A stretch of 64,000 bases of DNA from Lactococcus taiwanensis (GCF_014905395.1 NZ_BNDT01000001.1:310001-374000), one strand, 5' to 3'. Positions 17,115 through 25,502 are shown, numbered from the stretch's first letter. Notes: generated from the letters alone by a model not told the origin. Made by a program: numbers and translations.

Positions 17115-17477
17115 ATGAGACTTTGGCATGAAAATTTGATTAAAAAACTACCAAGACAACAACTTCTAGGGCAACATCGCGAGTGCTGTGCATTAAGAGG
17201 TAAAGGATGGGGCAAACCTCACGCAACGGTAAATTATGTTTTTCAGTATTCCCCTTATAAGCTTTACCAGTATCATCAACACGTTATAGAAGAGATGTTG
17301 GACAGAGGCTATCAGCCTGATTTGATTTGGACTAATCCTTGTTATCGCGGGCAATCGCTCCTCCCTTATGCAAACTTAGAGGTTGTGCCACTTTCTTCAC
17401 CAATTTACCCAGAACATGATCAACGATATCTTAACGAGTGTCTAGCTAATCTCAAAGCTAAGGGAATTTACTTATAA
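17115..17477 (+). CDS. TIGR02328-type small protein (pyrimidine-dimer glycosylase-like)
   Basis: 120 residues beginning MRLWHENLIKKLPRQQLLGQHRE, conserved in many Firmicutes and described as a pyrimidine dimer DNA glycosylase/endonuclease V-like family; this particular family has, to my knowledge, little experimental support. The run CCALRGKGWGKPHATVNYVF is also conserved. An AAAAAGGA ribosome site precedes the ATG; a -10-like GATACAAT lies near 17053-17060. It appears monocistronic. Confidence 0.7.
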   Translation: MRLWHENLIKKLPRQQLLGQHRECCALRGKGWGKPHATVNYVFQYSPYKLYQYHQHVIEEMLDRGYQPDLIWTNPCYRGQSLLPYANLEVVPLSSPIYPEHDQRYLNECLANLKAKGIYL

Positions 17478-17508
17478 ATTTTTCAGTTGGATGGTCGGGC
17501 ACATTGGT

Positions 17509-17536
17509 TTGAAAATGTTAGTGCTTATGCTACAAT
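17509..17536 (+). promoter_or_regulatory. Promoter of a candidate small RNA
   Basis: TTGAAA (17509-17514), 16-bp spacer, TACAAT (17531-17536) with an extended TGC directly before it. No reading frame follows before a terminator at 17580-17605. Confidence 0.65.
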
Positions 17537-17542
17537 GAAAGT

Positions 17543-17605
17543 ATCTATACCAATCCTTTACAATCCTTTACGTATAGACACGCCCTTTAGGGCGTATTTT
17601 TATTT
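17543..17605 (+). ncRNA. Candidate ~60-nt small RNA with tandem anti-Shine-Dalgarno loop
   Basis: Between a good promoter and a good terminator lie only about 60 nt. TCTATAC (17544-17550) pairs with GTATAGA (17572-17578), closing a 21-nt loop that contains two exact tandem copies of AATCCTTTAC. Each copy presents UCCUUU, complementary to AAAGGA ribosome-binding sites. Streptococcal csRNAs act through unpaired anti-Shine-Dalgarno segments of this sort. The CGCCC/GGGCG hairpin with a T-rich tail (17580-17605) is the terminator. Expression and targets are inferred. Confidence 0.55.
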
Positions 17606-17647
17606 CATTGCGCGTAAAGCGATACGGATAATTTTGCTTAGTAGCTG

Positions 17648-17670
17648 TGTTACAATAAAAGTGGTACAAT
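17648..17670 (+). promoter_or_regulatory. Tandem extended -10 elements before the hydrolase gene
   Basis: TGTTACAAT (17648-17656) and TGGTACAAT (17662-17670) are both extended -10 matches 14 bases apart; either can serve the gene at 17705. Confidence 0.5.
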
Positions 17671-17704
17671 TTCTTAATAATTAATATGAAAAATGGAGAA
17701 TAAA

Positions 17705-18439
17705 ATGAAAAAGAAGTCTCGGTTGAAACGATGGCTAATTGCCTTTGGGGTTATTTTGCTCGCCTTAATTTTGGGGCTCTTTGTTTACGTCCAATTCAAT
17801 ACCTATTACCCTTCACACCAAGCTGTATCAAAAAGTAAAAAAGCCGAAGAACGTGGTGATACTCTTATTTTTAAAGGTCAACCTGAAAATCCAAGTGTGA
17901 TTTTTTACCAGGGTGCTTTTGTAGATAATAGAAGTTATAGTGTTTGGGCGAGTGAGGTGGCGAAAGCAGGTTATACTGTTTATCTTTTGAAAGCACCACT
18001 TAATCTGGCAATAGTCAATCCAAACAAGGCTTCATCTGTTATTGATCGTGAACATTTAAAAAGTTATGTAGTGGGTGGACATTCGTTAGGTGGAGTCATG
18101 GCAAGTCGTTTTGCTGAAAAAAATAAACAACAAACTGCTTTACAAGGGGTATTCTTTCTTGCGAGTTATCCAGATAAAAAAGGGAGTTTAAAAGGTTATC
18201 AAGGAGCTGTTCTATCAGTAGTCGGCACACAAGATGGTGTCCTGAATTGGTCGACTTATAATAAATCAAAAGCTTATTTACCGAAACAAACAAGTTATCA
18301 AACCATCCACGGAGGAAATCATGCAGGGTTTGGAAGCTATGGGAAACAAAAAGGGGATAATAAGGCAAATATTAGCAATTACCAACAACAAAAGGAAGTA
18401 GCTACCCTACTTGTACAATGGTTGGAGGATATAGATTAA
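17705..18439 (+). CDS. Membrane-anchored alpha/beta hydrolase
   Basis: 244 residues from the ATG at 17705, which has GGAG at the right distance; the in-frame ATG at 17693 contains that very GGAG and has none of its own. A single N-terminal transmembrane segment (about 8-31) is followed by an extracellular alpha/beta hydrolase domain with nucleophile elbow GGHSLGG, an Asp in VVGTQDGVLNW and a final His in GGNHAGFGSYG. The substrate is unknown; cell-surface ester hydrolysis is an inference. Confidence 0.8.
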   Translation: MKKKSRLKRWLIAFGVILLALILGLFVYVQFNTYYPSHQAVSKSKKAEERGDTLIFKGQPENPSVIFYQGAFVDNRSYSVWASEVAKAGYTVYLLKAPLNLAIVNPNKASSVIDREHLKSYVVGGHSLGGVMASRFAEKNKQQTALQGVFFLASYPDKKGSLKGYQGAVLSVVGTQDGVLNWSTYNKSKAYLPKQTSYQTIHGGNHAGFGSYGKQKGDNKANISNYQQQKEVATLLVQWLEDID

Positions 18440-18445
18440 ACACCA

Positions 18446-18474
18446 AAAGGACCTTTATGAGGTCTTTTTTTATA
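18446..18474 (+). terminator. Terminator after the hydrolase gene
   Basis: AAAGGACC pairs with GGTCTTTT around a short loop and is followed by T. Confidence 0.8.
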
Positions 18475-18502
18475 AAAAAACCACTAGTTATAAAACTAGC
18501 GG
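18473..18502 (-). terminator. Probable terminator of gdhA (minus strand)
   Basis: On the minus strand CGCTAGTTT and ACTAGTGG flank a short loop and are followed by a T run. It lies about 120 bases beyond the gdhA stop. A further inverted repeat (ATATGTTGG at 18518-18526 with CCAACATAT at 18547-18555) lies in between. Confidence 0.6.
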
Positions 18503-18620
18503 AATGTATAGAATAGAATATGTTGGCGAGTATTTGCGTATAAAGACCAACATATATGTTAATCATATCACATACTTTAATGCTAAGCAAATAAAAAATG
18601 CAATCTTTAAATAACACAAA

Positions 18621-19952
18621 TTATATTCCTTGTGCAATCATTGCTTCGATGACCTTTTCAAAGGCAGCAACATTTGCTCCGAATACATAGTTATCATACT
18701 GTTTAAAGCGAGCTGCTGATTCAGAAATTTTTGAGAAAATATCTTCCATGATTTCTTGTAATGCTTTGTCTACCTTTTCAAAAGACCAACTCATACGCTC
18801 AGCATTTTGAGACATTTCCAATGCAGAAACAGCTACTCCACCAGCATTTGCAGCTTTTCCTGGAGCAAAAAGAACCTCATTTTTTTGAAGATAGTGTGTG
18901 GCCTCTAATGTCGTTGGCATGTTTGCACCTTCGGCAACTGCCTTGACTCCATTTGAGACGAGCTGTTTCGCATCCACTAAAGTAAGTTCATTTTGTGTAG
19001 CACAAGGTAAAGCAACCTCACAAGGAATACTCCATATATCCTTACCCTCTTTATAAAGGGCTTCAGGGTGGGTTATTACATATTCAGCAATTCGACCACG
19101 TTCAATCTCTTTTATATTTTTAACAGTTTGTAGGTCAAGACCATTATCATCACGGATATAACCTGTCGAATCAGACATTGCTATTACTTTGGCTCCTAGT
19201 TGTTGTGCCTTCTCTGCTGCATAGATTGCGACATTTCCTGAGCCAGAAATCACGATTCTCTGATTTTCAAGCGATAAACCATGGGTTTTCAACATCGCAT
19301 TTGTTAGATAAAGGAGGCCATACCCAGTAGCTTCAGTTCGTGCTAATGAGCCGCCAAACGTCAGCCCTTTTCCAGTTAAGATACTTTGATGACTACTGGT
19401 GAGACGTTTATATTGTCCAAAAAGATAGCCGATTTCGCGGGCACCCACACCAATGTCACCAGCAGGGACATCAATATCAGGACCAATATATTTGTAGAGT
19501 TCACTCATAAAGGCTTTGCAAAAACTGAGAATTTCTCGATCTGATTTACCTTTTGGATCGAAATCAGACCCTCCTTTGGCTCCCCCAATAGGAAGACCGG
19601 TGAGTGCATTTTTAAAAATTTGTTCAAATCCTAAAAATTTAATGATACCAATATTAACATTATCTCGTAATCGTAATCCCCCTTTGTAAGGGCCAAGTAC
19701 ATTATTAAATTGAACTCTATATCCTGTGTTTACCTGCACTTGACCATCATCATCAAGCCACTGAACTCGAAATTTTATTTGTCGATCTGGCTCGGTAAGG
19801 CGTTCAAGTATGGCCTCCCTTTTATAATAATTCTCATTTTTTTCAATAAGAGGATGCAGTGAATCGAGAACCTCGTCTACAGCCTGTAGAAATTCAGTTT
19901 CATTCTTATTGTTATTTTTAATTTTTTTCTTAACTTCAGTGACATAGGACAT
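18621..19952 (-). CDS. gdhA: Glutamate dehydrogenase (probably NADP-specific)
   Basis: 443 residues, full length for the hexameric bacterial enzyme. The catalytic segment PIGGAKGGSDFDPKG is intact, with GPDIDVPAGDIGVGAREIGY and the nucleotide-binding VISGSGNVAIYAAEKA. It forms glutamate from 2-oxoglutarate and ammonium. A near-ideal ribosome site (AGAAAGGGG) precedes the ATG. An extended -10 (TGTTATAAT on the minus strand, 19987-19995) lies about 35 bases upstream. The gene stands alone, transcribed against its neighbours. Confidence 0.95.
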   Translation of the reverse strand: MSYVTEVKKKIKNNNKNETEFLQAVDEVLDSLHPLIEKNENYYKREAILERLTEPDRQIKFRVQWLDDDGQVQVNTGYRVQFNNVLGPYKGGLRLRDNVNIGIIKFLGFEQIFKNALTGLPIGGAKGGSDFDPKGKSDREILSFCKAFMSELYKYIGPDIDVPAGDIGVGAREIGYLFGQYKRLTSSHQSILTGKGLTFGGSLARTEATGYGLLYLTNAMLKTHGLSLENQRIVISGSGNVAIYAAEKAQQLGAKVIAMSDSTGYIRDDNGLDLQTVKNIKEIERGRIAEYVITHPEALYKEGKDIWSIPCEVALPCATQNELTLVDAKQLVSNGVKAVAEGANMPTTLEATHYLQKNEVLFAPGKAANAGGVAVSALEMSQNAERMSWSFEKVDKALQEIMEDIFSKISESAARFKQYDNYVFGANVAAFEKVIEAMIAQGI

Positions 19953-20138
19953 AGCTAATCCCCTTTCTTTATGAAAAACTTATTATATTATAACATTTTT
20001 TAGTAAAATAAAGAACATTACAAATTATCTGTAAAATAGTTTGAGAGCACTTCAAAATAAGTCATATCTTCTAACCCTTTCACAGAAACTTTGGAATATG
20101 TTATACTAAAGTGATTGGTATAAGGAAGGTGGCCGAGG

Positions 20139-22079
20139 ATGTCAGCAACACATTTTATGGCGGTGATGCTTATTGGAGTGATTGTCGCTAATATACTAAA
20201 AGAGTATTTTTCAAAAATTTCTGAGACTTTTATTCTTATCGGGGTAGGTCTCCTAATCAGTTTTCTGCCTGGCTTCAGACATTTTGAATTAGAGCCAGAT
20301 TTTTTTATGATGATGATCATAGCTCCTTTAATGTTTTTTGAGGGCAGCAAGATTTCACTTAAGTCGGTGCGTAAAAATATAAAAGGGATATTTTTTCTAT
20401 CCATTACTTTAGCGATCATCACTGTTTTACTGGTAGCCTTTCTGACAAGTCATATAATGAACAGTTGGATTTTTGCACTAGCTATTTGTTTTGCGGCCAT
20501 TGTCACGCCAACGGATTCTGCTGCTGTAAAATCAATTATTGCGGGTAAAGAAATGCCTGTTGGAGTTAATGAGGCAGTTGAATTTGAGTCTCTTTTTAAT
20601 GATGCAACAGGTCTCGTTTTACTGAGTCTAGGACTATCTGTGTTAGAAAGTGGTCATTTCAATCTTTGGCAAGGGATTGGGCAATTTGCCTTTGTTGCAA
20701 TTGGTGGGATTGTTATTGGTTTGATTGCGGGTAGTATTCTTATACGAATAAGAATGGGGATAAATTTACGTGCAACACGTCCAGAAGCTACTATCATTCC
20801 TATTTCGCTACTTACCCCCTTTTTTATTTATCTCTTAGCCGAACATCTTGGAACTTCTGGTATTTTAGCTGTTGTTGCTGCTGGGCTGGTTCATAATTTT
20901 GAAGCAGATGTACTAAAACTAACTTCCACGAATGTACAGTTGACCAATCAAACCATCTGGGAAATAATCAGTGACATGTTAAATAACTTCGTATTTATTT
21001 TGTTAGGTGTTAGCCTAGTGGGAATAGCGGAGATTCTGTGGAACCTAGGGCTTATGCGGGCTTTGACTTTATTCTTGGTTAGTGTTCTTGTTTACCTTTT
21101 GATGCTCTTTATTCGGAAATTTTGGACATATAAAAGAGGAGTGCAAGCTTTAGATCATTTCTTTAGTGATGATCGCGATGTACGAAGTAAAGAAACGACA
21201 GTCTTTGCTTTATCGGGAGCTCATGGTACAGTAACCCTTGCGATGGCCTTCTCTTTGCCAATAAATTCCGCCATTATAAGTACTCAGAATCGTGAATTGA
21301 TGATTACGATGGCAGCTATAGTTATTGTGTTAAGCCTTGTTGTTCCAACCCTCATATTACCTCGTCTGTTGCCAGCTGCTCGTTCACAAAACCATTCCAA
21401 TATTAATGATATGCGAGAAGCAATGGTTGATTTTGCGATTATTAATATGTCTCAAAAGGATATGACGCCTCAAATACGTAATAGTTTAATCAAGCAGTTG
21501 CAATCTCAAAAAGGGCTACAAATTCCTGATCATAAAAAAAGTCAAGTATTGATGGACCAAATCATTCAGGAACAAACAGACTTCTTAAAAAGTGATGCGG
21601 TTACAGCACATTTTTCTGCTCGTGCCATAGAGTATTTTAGTGAATACTTTATTGGCAGAAAGCGAAGTCCACTCTTTCGCTTTAAAAAAAGGAAAAAAAG
21701 AACTTATGAAACTGAAAATGTAGACTACAACGAATTAGTACTATTAAGAGATGACTTAATGGGCCTAGAAAAAAATCTCTATGAACACAGTATGCAAACG
21801 CTAGAAGAACTTGAAAAAACAAGATTGGCGCAAAAGGAAATGGAATTTAGTGACATAGAAGAAGTAAAGCGGATTTTGGAGAGTAGGCATCATCGGACAC
21901 GAAATGAAATTCAAGAGGATGCTCAAATACCAGAAGAGCTCCTTATTGAAGCTTTTCAATTGGAATATCAATTTATTATTGAGAAAGTAAACGACGGCTC
22001 TATCTCCAAAGAGCTAAGTAATAAATTATTCAAAGAAATAAATAATGCTCAAGTATTACAGTTACAAAGAGAAAGCTAA
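20139..22079 (+). CDS. CPA1-family Na+/H+ antiporter
   Basis: 646 residues: about twelve transmembrane helices in the first 420, then a long charged cytoplasmic tail. The family motifs TPTDSAAVKSI and FESLFNDATGLVLL contain the ion-binding acidic residues. The tail from about 430 has predicted helical, coiled-coil-like stretches and is longer than in minimal NhaP proteins. GGAAGG lies before the ATG and an extended -10 (TGTTATACT, near 20098-20106) lies upstream. It is probably involved in sodium or pH homeostasis. A hairpin terminator follows. Confidence 0.9.
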   Translation: MSATHFMAVMLIGVIVANILKEYFSKISETFILIGVGLLISFLPGFRHFELEPDFFMMMIIAPLMFFEGSKISLKSVRKNIKGIFFLSITLAIITVLLVAFLTSHIMNSWIFALAICFAAIVTPTDSAAVKSIIAGKEMPVGVNEAVEFESLFNDATGLVLLSLGLSVLESGHFNLWQGIGQFAFVAIGGIVIGLIAGSILIRIRMGINLRATRPEATIIPISLLTPFFIYLLAEHLGTSGILAVVAAGLVHNFEADVLKLTSTNVQLTNQTIWEIISDMLNNFVFILLGVSLVGIAEILWNLGLMRALTLFLVSVLVYLLMLFIRKFWTYKRGVQALDHFFSDDRDVRSKETTVFALSGAHGTVTLAMAFSLPINSAIISTQNRELMITMAAIVIVLSLVVPTLILPRLLPAARSQNHSNINDMREAMVDFAIINMSQKDMTPQIRNSLIKQLQSQKGLQIPDHKKSQVLMDQIIQEQTDFLKSDAVTAHFSARAIEYFSEYFIGRKRSPLFRFKKRKKRTYETENVDYNELVLLRDDLMGLEKNLYEHSMQTLEELEKTRLAQKEMEFSDIEEVKRILESRHHRTRNEIQEDAQIPEELLIEAFQLEYQFIIEKVNDGSISKELSNKLFKEINNAQVLQLQRES

Positions 22080-22086
22080 ATATTAA

Positions 22087-22117
22087 AAACCAGTTCATAG
22101 AAAGCTGGTTTTTTTCT
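22087..22117 (+). terminator. Terminator after the antiporter gene
   Basis: AAACCAG and CTGGTTT form the stem, followed by T-rich sequence. Confidence 0.85.
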
Positions 22118-22375
22118 TTAATGGGAAATGAATTGCATGCTACAAAGGACACTTCTTAACACCATCGCACAAATTTTTATTAATGATGGATGAAAATCTA
22201 TTTTTAACATTAATATGAAATCATTTGAAAAAATATTTTAAATATAGAAGATGATTTATATGGTAAAATAAATTTCTAAACTATTTTGAGGGTTAAAGTA
22301 ACCTAATATTGATGTTGAAGTACTTTAACCCTATGCTATTGTTGGTTGAAAATTTTAAGAAGGAGAGCGTGTTAG
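22118..22375 (+). promoter_or_regulatory. Upstream region of the CHAP gene with a perfect 12-bp inverted repeat
   Basis: An AT-rich 258-base stretch with no gene. An extended -10 (TGGTAAAAT, near 22261-22269) is followed by AGGGTTAAAGTA (22289-22300) and its exact complement TACTTTAACCCT (22321-22332), 20 bases apart. There is no T run after it, so this is more likely an operator pair or a leader hairpin than a terminator. Confidence 0.6.
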
Positions 22376-23275
22376 ATGCAAAAAAAAAGACTGTGGGGGA
22401 GTGCTTTATTACTCATAGCATTCGTTTTAACAAGTAAACATGTCTCAGCAAGTGAGAAAGAAGTAGTCTATCGTTTGTACAATCCTAATAGTGGGGAGCA
22501 TTTTTATACAACTAGTTTTTATGAACAAAACACTCTGAAAAATGTAGGTTGGCGCGACGAAGGAGTTGGTTGGCAAGCTGCAACAAAGGGAACACCTGTC
22601 TACCGAGTATATAATCCCAATGTTAAGGGAGGGAATCATTACTATACTATGAGTAATTATGAGGCTAAGAGTTTGATCGAAGCTGGTTGGCGATGGGATA
22701 ACAATGCCAAACCTGTTTTCTATTCGGGGGGGAGCGTCAACTTATATGTTGCTTATAATCCGAATGCACAGTCAGGTAGTCACAACTATACCACAAATGT
22801 TTATGAACAAAATAACCTCCTTAAAAATGGTTGGAAATATGGTGCAATTGCTTGGAAAACGATGCCTTCTGATCCGCTTCCTACACTACCGCAAGGCTGG
22901 TCTATTGATCGCGCAGTAAATACCAATAATTACTCCACACAAAGTTATGCATATAAACAATGCACATGGTGGGTCTATAATCGTGCCAAGGAATTTGGTA
23001 TTAACTATGGATTATATATGGGCAATGGAAAAGACTGGCAGAACCAAGCGGGTTACACGGTAACTAGCACACCACAACTTCATAGTGCAGTAAGTTTTAA
23101 AGCGGGGCAGCTGGGGGCAGATGCTAGTTATGGACATGTAGCTTTTGTGGAACAGATACATTCTGATGGGTCTATCCTCATCTCTCAGTCTGGAACAGGC
23201 TATAAAACATTATATGATTACCAAGTCCTAAGTAAAAAAGAGGCTGGACAATTAAAATATATTATTGGAAAATGA
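22376..23275 (+). CDS. Secreted CHAP-domain peptidoglycan hydrolase with three DUF5648-like repeats
   Basis: 299 residues. A signal peptide (about 1-26, ending VSAS) is followed by three repeats of about 45 residues (near 31-70, 75-116 and 123-162), each with the pattern Y-NPN-G-H-YT...E-L-GW, typical of the DUF5648 family seen in lactic acid bacteria surface proteins. A C-terminal CHAP domain (about 175-299) has catalytic Cys196 in QCTWWVYNRA and His254 in GHVAFVE. It probably cleaves peptidoglycan amide or peptide bonds; the repeats may bind the wall. AAGGAG precedes the start. Confidence 0.82.
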   Translation: MQKKRLWGSALLLIAFVLTSKHVSASEKEVVYRLYNPNSGEHFYTTSFYEQNTLKNVGWRDEGVGWQAATKGTPVYRVYNPNVKGGNHYYTMSNYEAKSLIEAGWRWDNNAKPVFYSGGSVNLYVAYNPNAQSGSHNYTTNVYEQNNLLKNGWKYGAIAWKTMPSDPLPTLPQGWSIDRAVNTNNYSTQSYAYKQCTWWVYNRAKEFGINYGLYMGNGKDWQNQAGYTVTSTPQLHSAVSFKAGQLGADASYGHVAFVEQIHSDGSILISQSGTGYKTLYDYQVLSKKEAGQLKYIIGK

Positions 23276-23322
23276 TTTGTTCAGATTTTGACAAATAAGG
23301 TATTCTTTTTCTTTCTGATGTA

Positions 23323-23370
23323 AAAAATTGATAGTGAACAATTAAAATAAATTTGACTTTATCAATTTTT
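23323..23370 (+). terminator. Long-looped inverted repeat, possible terminator
   Basis: AAAAATTGATA and TATCAATTTTT are perfect 11-bp complements separated by 26 bases, ending in T. AT-rich, so weak as a terminator. Confidence 0.4.
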
Positions 23371-23409
23371 AATGTTAACTTCAAAGGGTATTATTAGGAG
23401 AATTATATT

Positions 23410-24057
23410 ATGAAAAAAAAGATACTTTTGTCGGTAACATTTCTGGGTATAATTACACTTAGTGCTTGCTCAAGTACAAAAAATAGTGATGAAAAAACTC
23501 AAAAACATTCTGTAACCAGTTCATCAACTCAAAAATCTCTTTCTCGTTCAAAAAGCACATCAAGTTCTAGAAATAACGCTACGGCAAGTAGTCAAACTGA
23601 GAAGAGCAGTACAGGAAATATCTCCAAAAGTAGTACTTTTCCTTTATCAGGATATAGCTCTGAACAAATTGAATATGCACGAGTGACGGAAACATTGCTA
23701 AATTATTATAAGATCCAGCATCGGCCAGTTTCTATTGAAGTCACTAAAAACGGCACCAACCACCCCGTTTTTCCTTTTTCAGGTTCTGTAGTTGTACCTC
23801 GTGATACGGTAACATTATCCTTTAGTTATGATCATACGATGGCTGGAACTAGTACTGTAACCTATAGTTCAAATCATAATGGTACGATTAATTTTTATAA
23901 AGATCCCAATCATTACCAGGACGTGAGGTACCTTCAAGATCCGGTTTGGGTTAAACAAGAGTCACAAAAATTATTGGATAGTACGCAATTGATTGAAATT
24001 CCTACCTCATTTGATAAGCAAGCTTCCCAAATTATATCTGAGATAGTGATTAAATAA
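23410..24057 (+). CDS. Lipoprotein of unknown function
   Basis: 215 residues. A lipoprotein signal peptide ends in the lipobox LSAC (Cys20), to be processed by Lgt and LspA. A Ser/Thr/Lys-rich linker (about 21-78) follows, then a C-terminal domain of about 135 residues that I do not recognise (LSGYSSEQIEYARVTETLL at its start). TAGGAG precedes the ATG. It lies directly downstream of the CHAP protein in the same orientation, so a joint envelope function is possible. Confidence 0.75.
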   Translation: MKKKILLSVTFLGIITLSACSSTKNSDEKTQKHSVTSSSTQKSLSRSKSTSSSRNNATASSQTEKSSTGNISKSSTFPLSGYSSEQIEYARVTETLLNYYKIQHRPVSIEVTKNGTNHPVFPFSGSVVVPRDTVTLSFSYDHTMAGTSTVTYSSNHNGTINFYKDPNHYQDVRYLQDPVWVKQESQKLLDSTQLIEIPTSFDKQASQIISEIVIK

Positions 24058-24082
24058 TAAGGTAAGCTATAAAATAGCATCA

Positions 24083-24112
24083 AAAAAAACAGCTAGATTT
24101 AGCTGTTTTCTT
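24083..24112. terminator. Bidirectional terminator between the lipoprotein gene and rex
   Basis: AACAGCTA and TAGCTGTT form the stem, with A-rich flank on one side and T-rich flank on the other, so it can serve both converging genes. Confidence 0.8.
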
Positions 24113-24767
24113 ATTCATTTTTTTCATTATTTCCCATAAAGAAAAGGAGGGTTTGGAGCTCTTTAGTTAAATCGATAGATTGAACAACAACGTCTGATGG
24201 AACGTGAAGACGAATTGGTGCAAAGTTTAAGATTCCTTTGATTCCTGCTTTGATTAAGTCATCGACGACTTCTTGGGCATTTTCTTTTCGAACGGAGAGA
24301 ATGGCAGTTTTTATTTCAGATTTTTTGACATTTTTTTCTAGATCAGAAATATTATAAATGGGAATTCCATCATCGGTTTGTGTTCCGACTAAAGGATTCC
24401 CAGCAATATCGTAAGCTTGAGTGATTCTCATTTTATTCCGTTCTTGGAAGTGGTAGTGGAGAAGGGCTCGACCAAGATTACCGACACCAATTAAAGCAAT
24501 GGGCGTTTCCTGATCTTGTCCGAGTAGTTCGCCGAAAAAATCGCGTAGAGTTTGAGTTTCATAGCCGTAACCCCGACGGCCTAGTTCCCCAAAAAGAGAA
24601 AAATCACGTCGAATTGTTGCAGCATCGACGCCGATTTTTTCGGAAATCAGTTGTGAATTAGTACGAGAAATATTTTCGTCGACTAAGCTTTTGAAGAGAC
24701 GGTAATATTGGGGCAAACGCTTTGCAGTTGCTTTGGGTAAGTTCTTACTTACTTTATTTTCGTTCAT
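24111..24767 (-). CDS. rex: Redox-sensing transcriptional repressor Rex
   Basis: 218 residues: an N-terminal winged helix (LPQYYRLFKSLVDENISRTNSQLISEKIGVDAATIRRDFS contains its core) and a Rossmann domain with the NADH-binding GVGNLGRALL. Rex senses the NADH/NAD+ ratio and represses fermentation genes in lactic acid bacteria. A good candidate Rex operator lies upstream (24815-24832), consistent with autoregulation. The ribosome site is GAGGT. Confidence 0.93.
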   Translation of the reverse strand: MNENKVSKNLPKATAKRLPQYYRLFKSLVDENISRTNSQLISEKIGVDAATIRRDFSLFGELGRRGYGYETQTLRDFFGELLGQDQETPIALIGVGNLGRALLHYHFQERNKMRITQAYDIAGNPLVGTQTDDGIPIYNISDLEKNVKKSEIKTAILSVRKENAQEVVDDLIKAGIKGILNFAPIRLHVPSDVVVQSIDLTKELQTLLFFMGNNEKNE

Positions 24768-24814
24768 GTTGATACCTCGAATTTATAATTACTTTATTTA
24801 TTTTATAATATGTT

Positions 24815-24832
24815 TTGTGATTATTTTACCAA
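24815..24832. promoter_or_regulatory. Candidate Rex operator
   Basis: TTGTGATTATTTTACCAA matches the Rex consensus TTGTGA-N6-TCACAA except for one arm position. It lies about 50 bases upstream of the rex start; a second TTGTGA half-site follows at 24837. Confidence 0.55.
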
Positions 24833-24990
24833 AAGTTTGTGAAAAACTCAACTAAATTGTTTTTTCAATTTTTTTCAGAAGTTTAGATGTAAAAAACTAA
24901 ATATAATTTTAAAGAAATCTCATAAAACGCTTTCTTTAATTTGTCTTTCATGTTAGAATAGAAATATGAAAAAAAGATGAGGAGAAAATT

Positions 24991-25383
24991 ATGATTAAAG
25001 TTTATCTCAGTGGTTCCTGTTCGTCCTGCAGAAAAGCTAGAAAATGGCTTCGAAAACGTCAACTAGAATTTATGGAAATAAATTTGTCTTCTACAGTTAT
25101 GAGTAAAGAAGACTTGATCAAAATCTTATCTTTAACAGAGAATGGCTTGGAAGATATTATTGCTGTACGCGGAAAAACCTATCTAAATTTGGAACAAGAG
25201 TTTGAAAGTTTGAGCTTAGAAGAAGCTATCCGATTAATACAGAAAAATCCTCGCCTTTTGAAACGTCCACTTATCTTTGATGATAATCGTTTGTTAGTGG
25301 GTTTCAATGAGGAAGGGATTCGTGCCTTTGTACCAACGGAAGTTCGTAAGGTGGAGTTGAAACAACGTTTAATTTTAGCATAA
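24991..25383 (+). CDS. Spx/ArsC-family regulator
   Basis: 130 residues with the thioredoxin-like fold of Spx: the redox pair CSSC (Cys10, Cys13) near the N terminus and the conserved block RPLIFDDNRLLVGFNEEGIRAF. Spx proteins bind the RNA polymerase alpha subunit and redirect transcription under oxidative stress; lactococci carry several paralogues, and I cannot say which this is. A GAGGAG-type ribosome site precedes the ATG. A strong terminator follows. Confidence 0.85.
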   Translation: MIKVYLSGSCSSCRKARKWLRKRQLEFMEINLSSTVMSKEDLIKILSLTENGLEDIIAVRGKTYLNLEQEFESLSLEEAIRLIQKNPRLLKRPLIFDDNRLLVGFNEEGIRAFVPTEVRKVELKQRLILA

Positions 25384-25390
25384 TTTTTAA

Positions 25391-25432
25391 AGAAAAGTGT
25401 TCAACTCGCTCAGTGAACACTTTTCTCTTTTC
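25391..25432 (+). terminator. Terminator after the spx-like gene
   Basis: AGAAAAGTGTTCA and TGAACACTTTTCT make a 13-bp stem followed by T-rich sequence. Confidence 0.9.
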
Positions 25433-25460
25433 TTAAAAACTACAAAAAGACTTTGTTAAA

Positions 25461-25502
25461 TGTTATAATCAGTTCATATGCTTTCTTTGGAGCAGTTATA
25501 AT
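25461..25502 (+). promoter_or_regulatory. Two -10 elements before the ABC-F gene
   Basis: TGTTATAAT (25461-25469) and TATAAT (25497-25502). The first is extended; either could start a short leader. Confidence 0.5.

Noticed and set aside
17569-17578. TACGTATA, 7 of 8 to the cin box, near the small RNA
   Set aside because: It lies inside the RNA's own stem and just before the terminator, so it is unlikely to be a promoter.
18761-18946. Minus- and plus-strand shadow frames inside gdhA and other large genes
   Set aside because: They lie wholly inside well-supported genes, have no ribosome sites and resemble no family.
24921-24934. Possible CcpA cre site before the spx-like gene (AAAACGCTTTC core)
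   Set aside because: Outer consensus positions do not match and similar weak matches occur elsewhere (for example near 51388).
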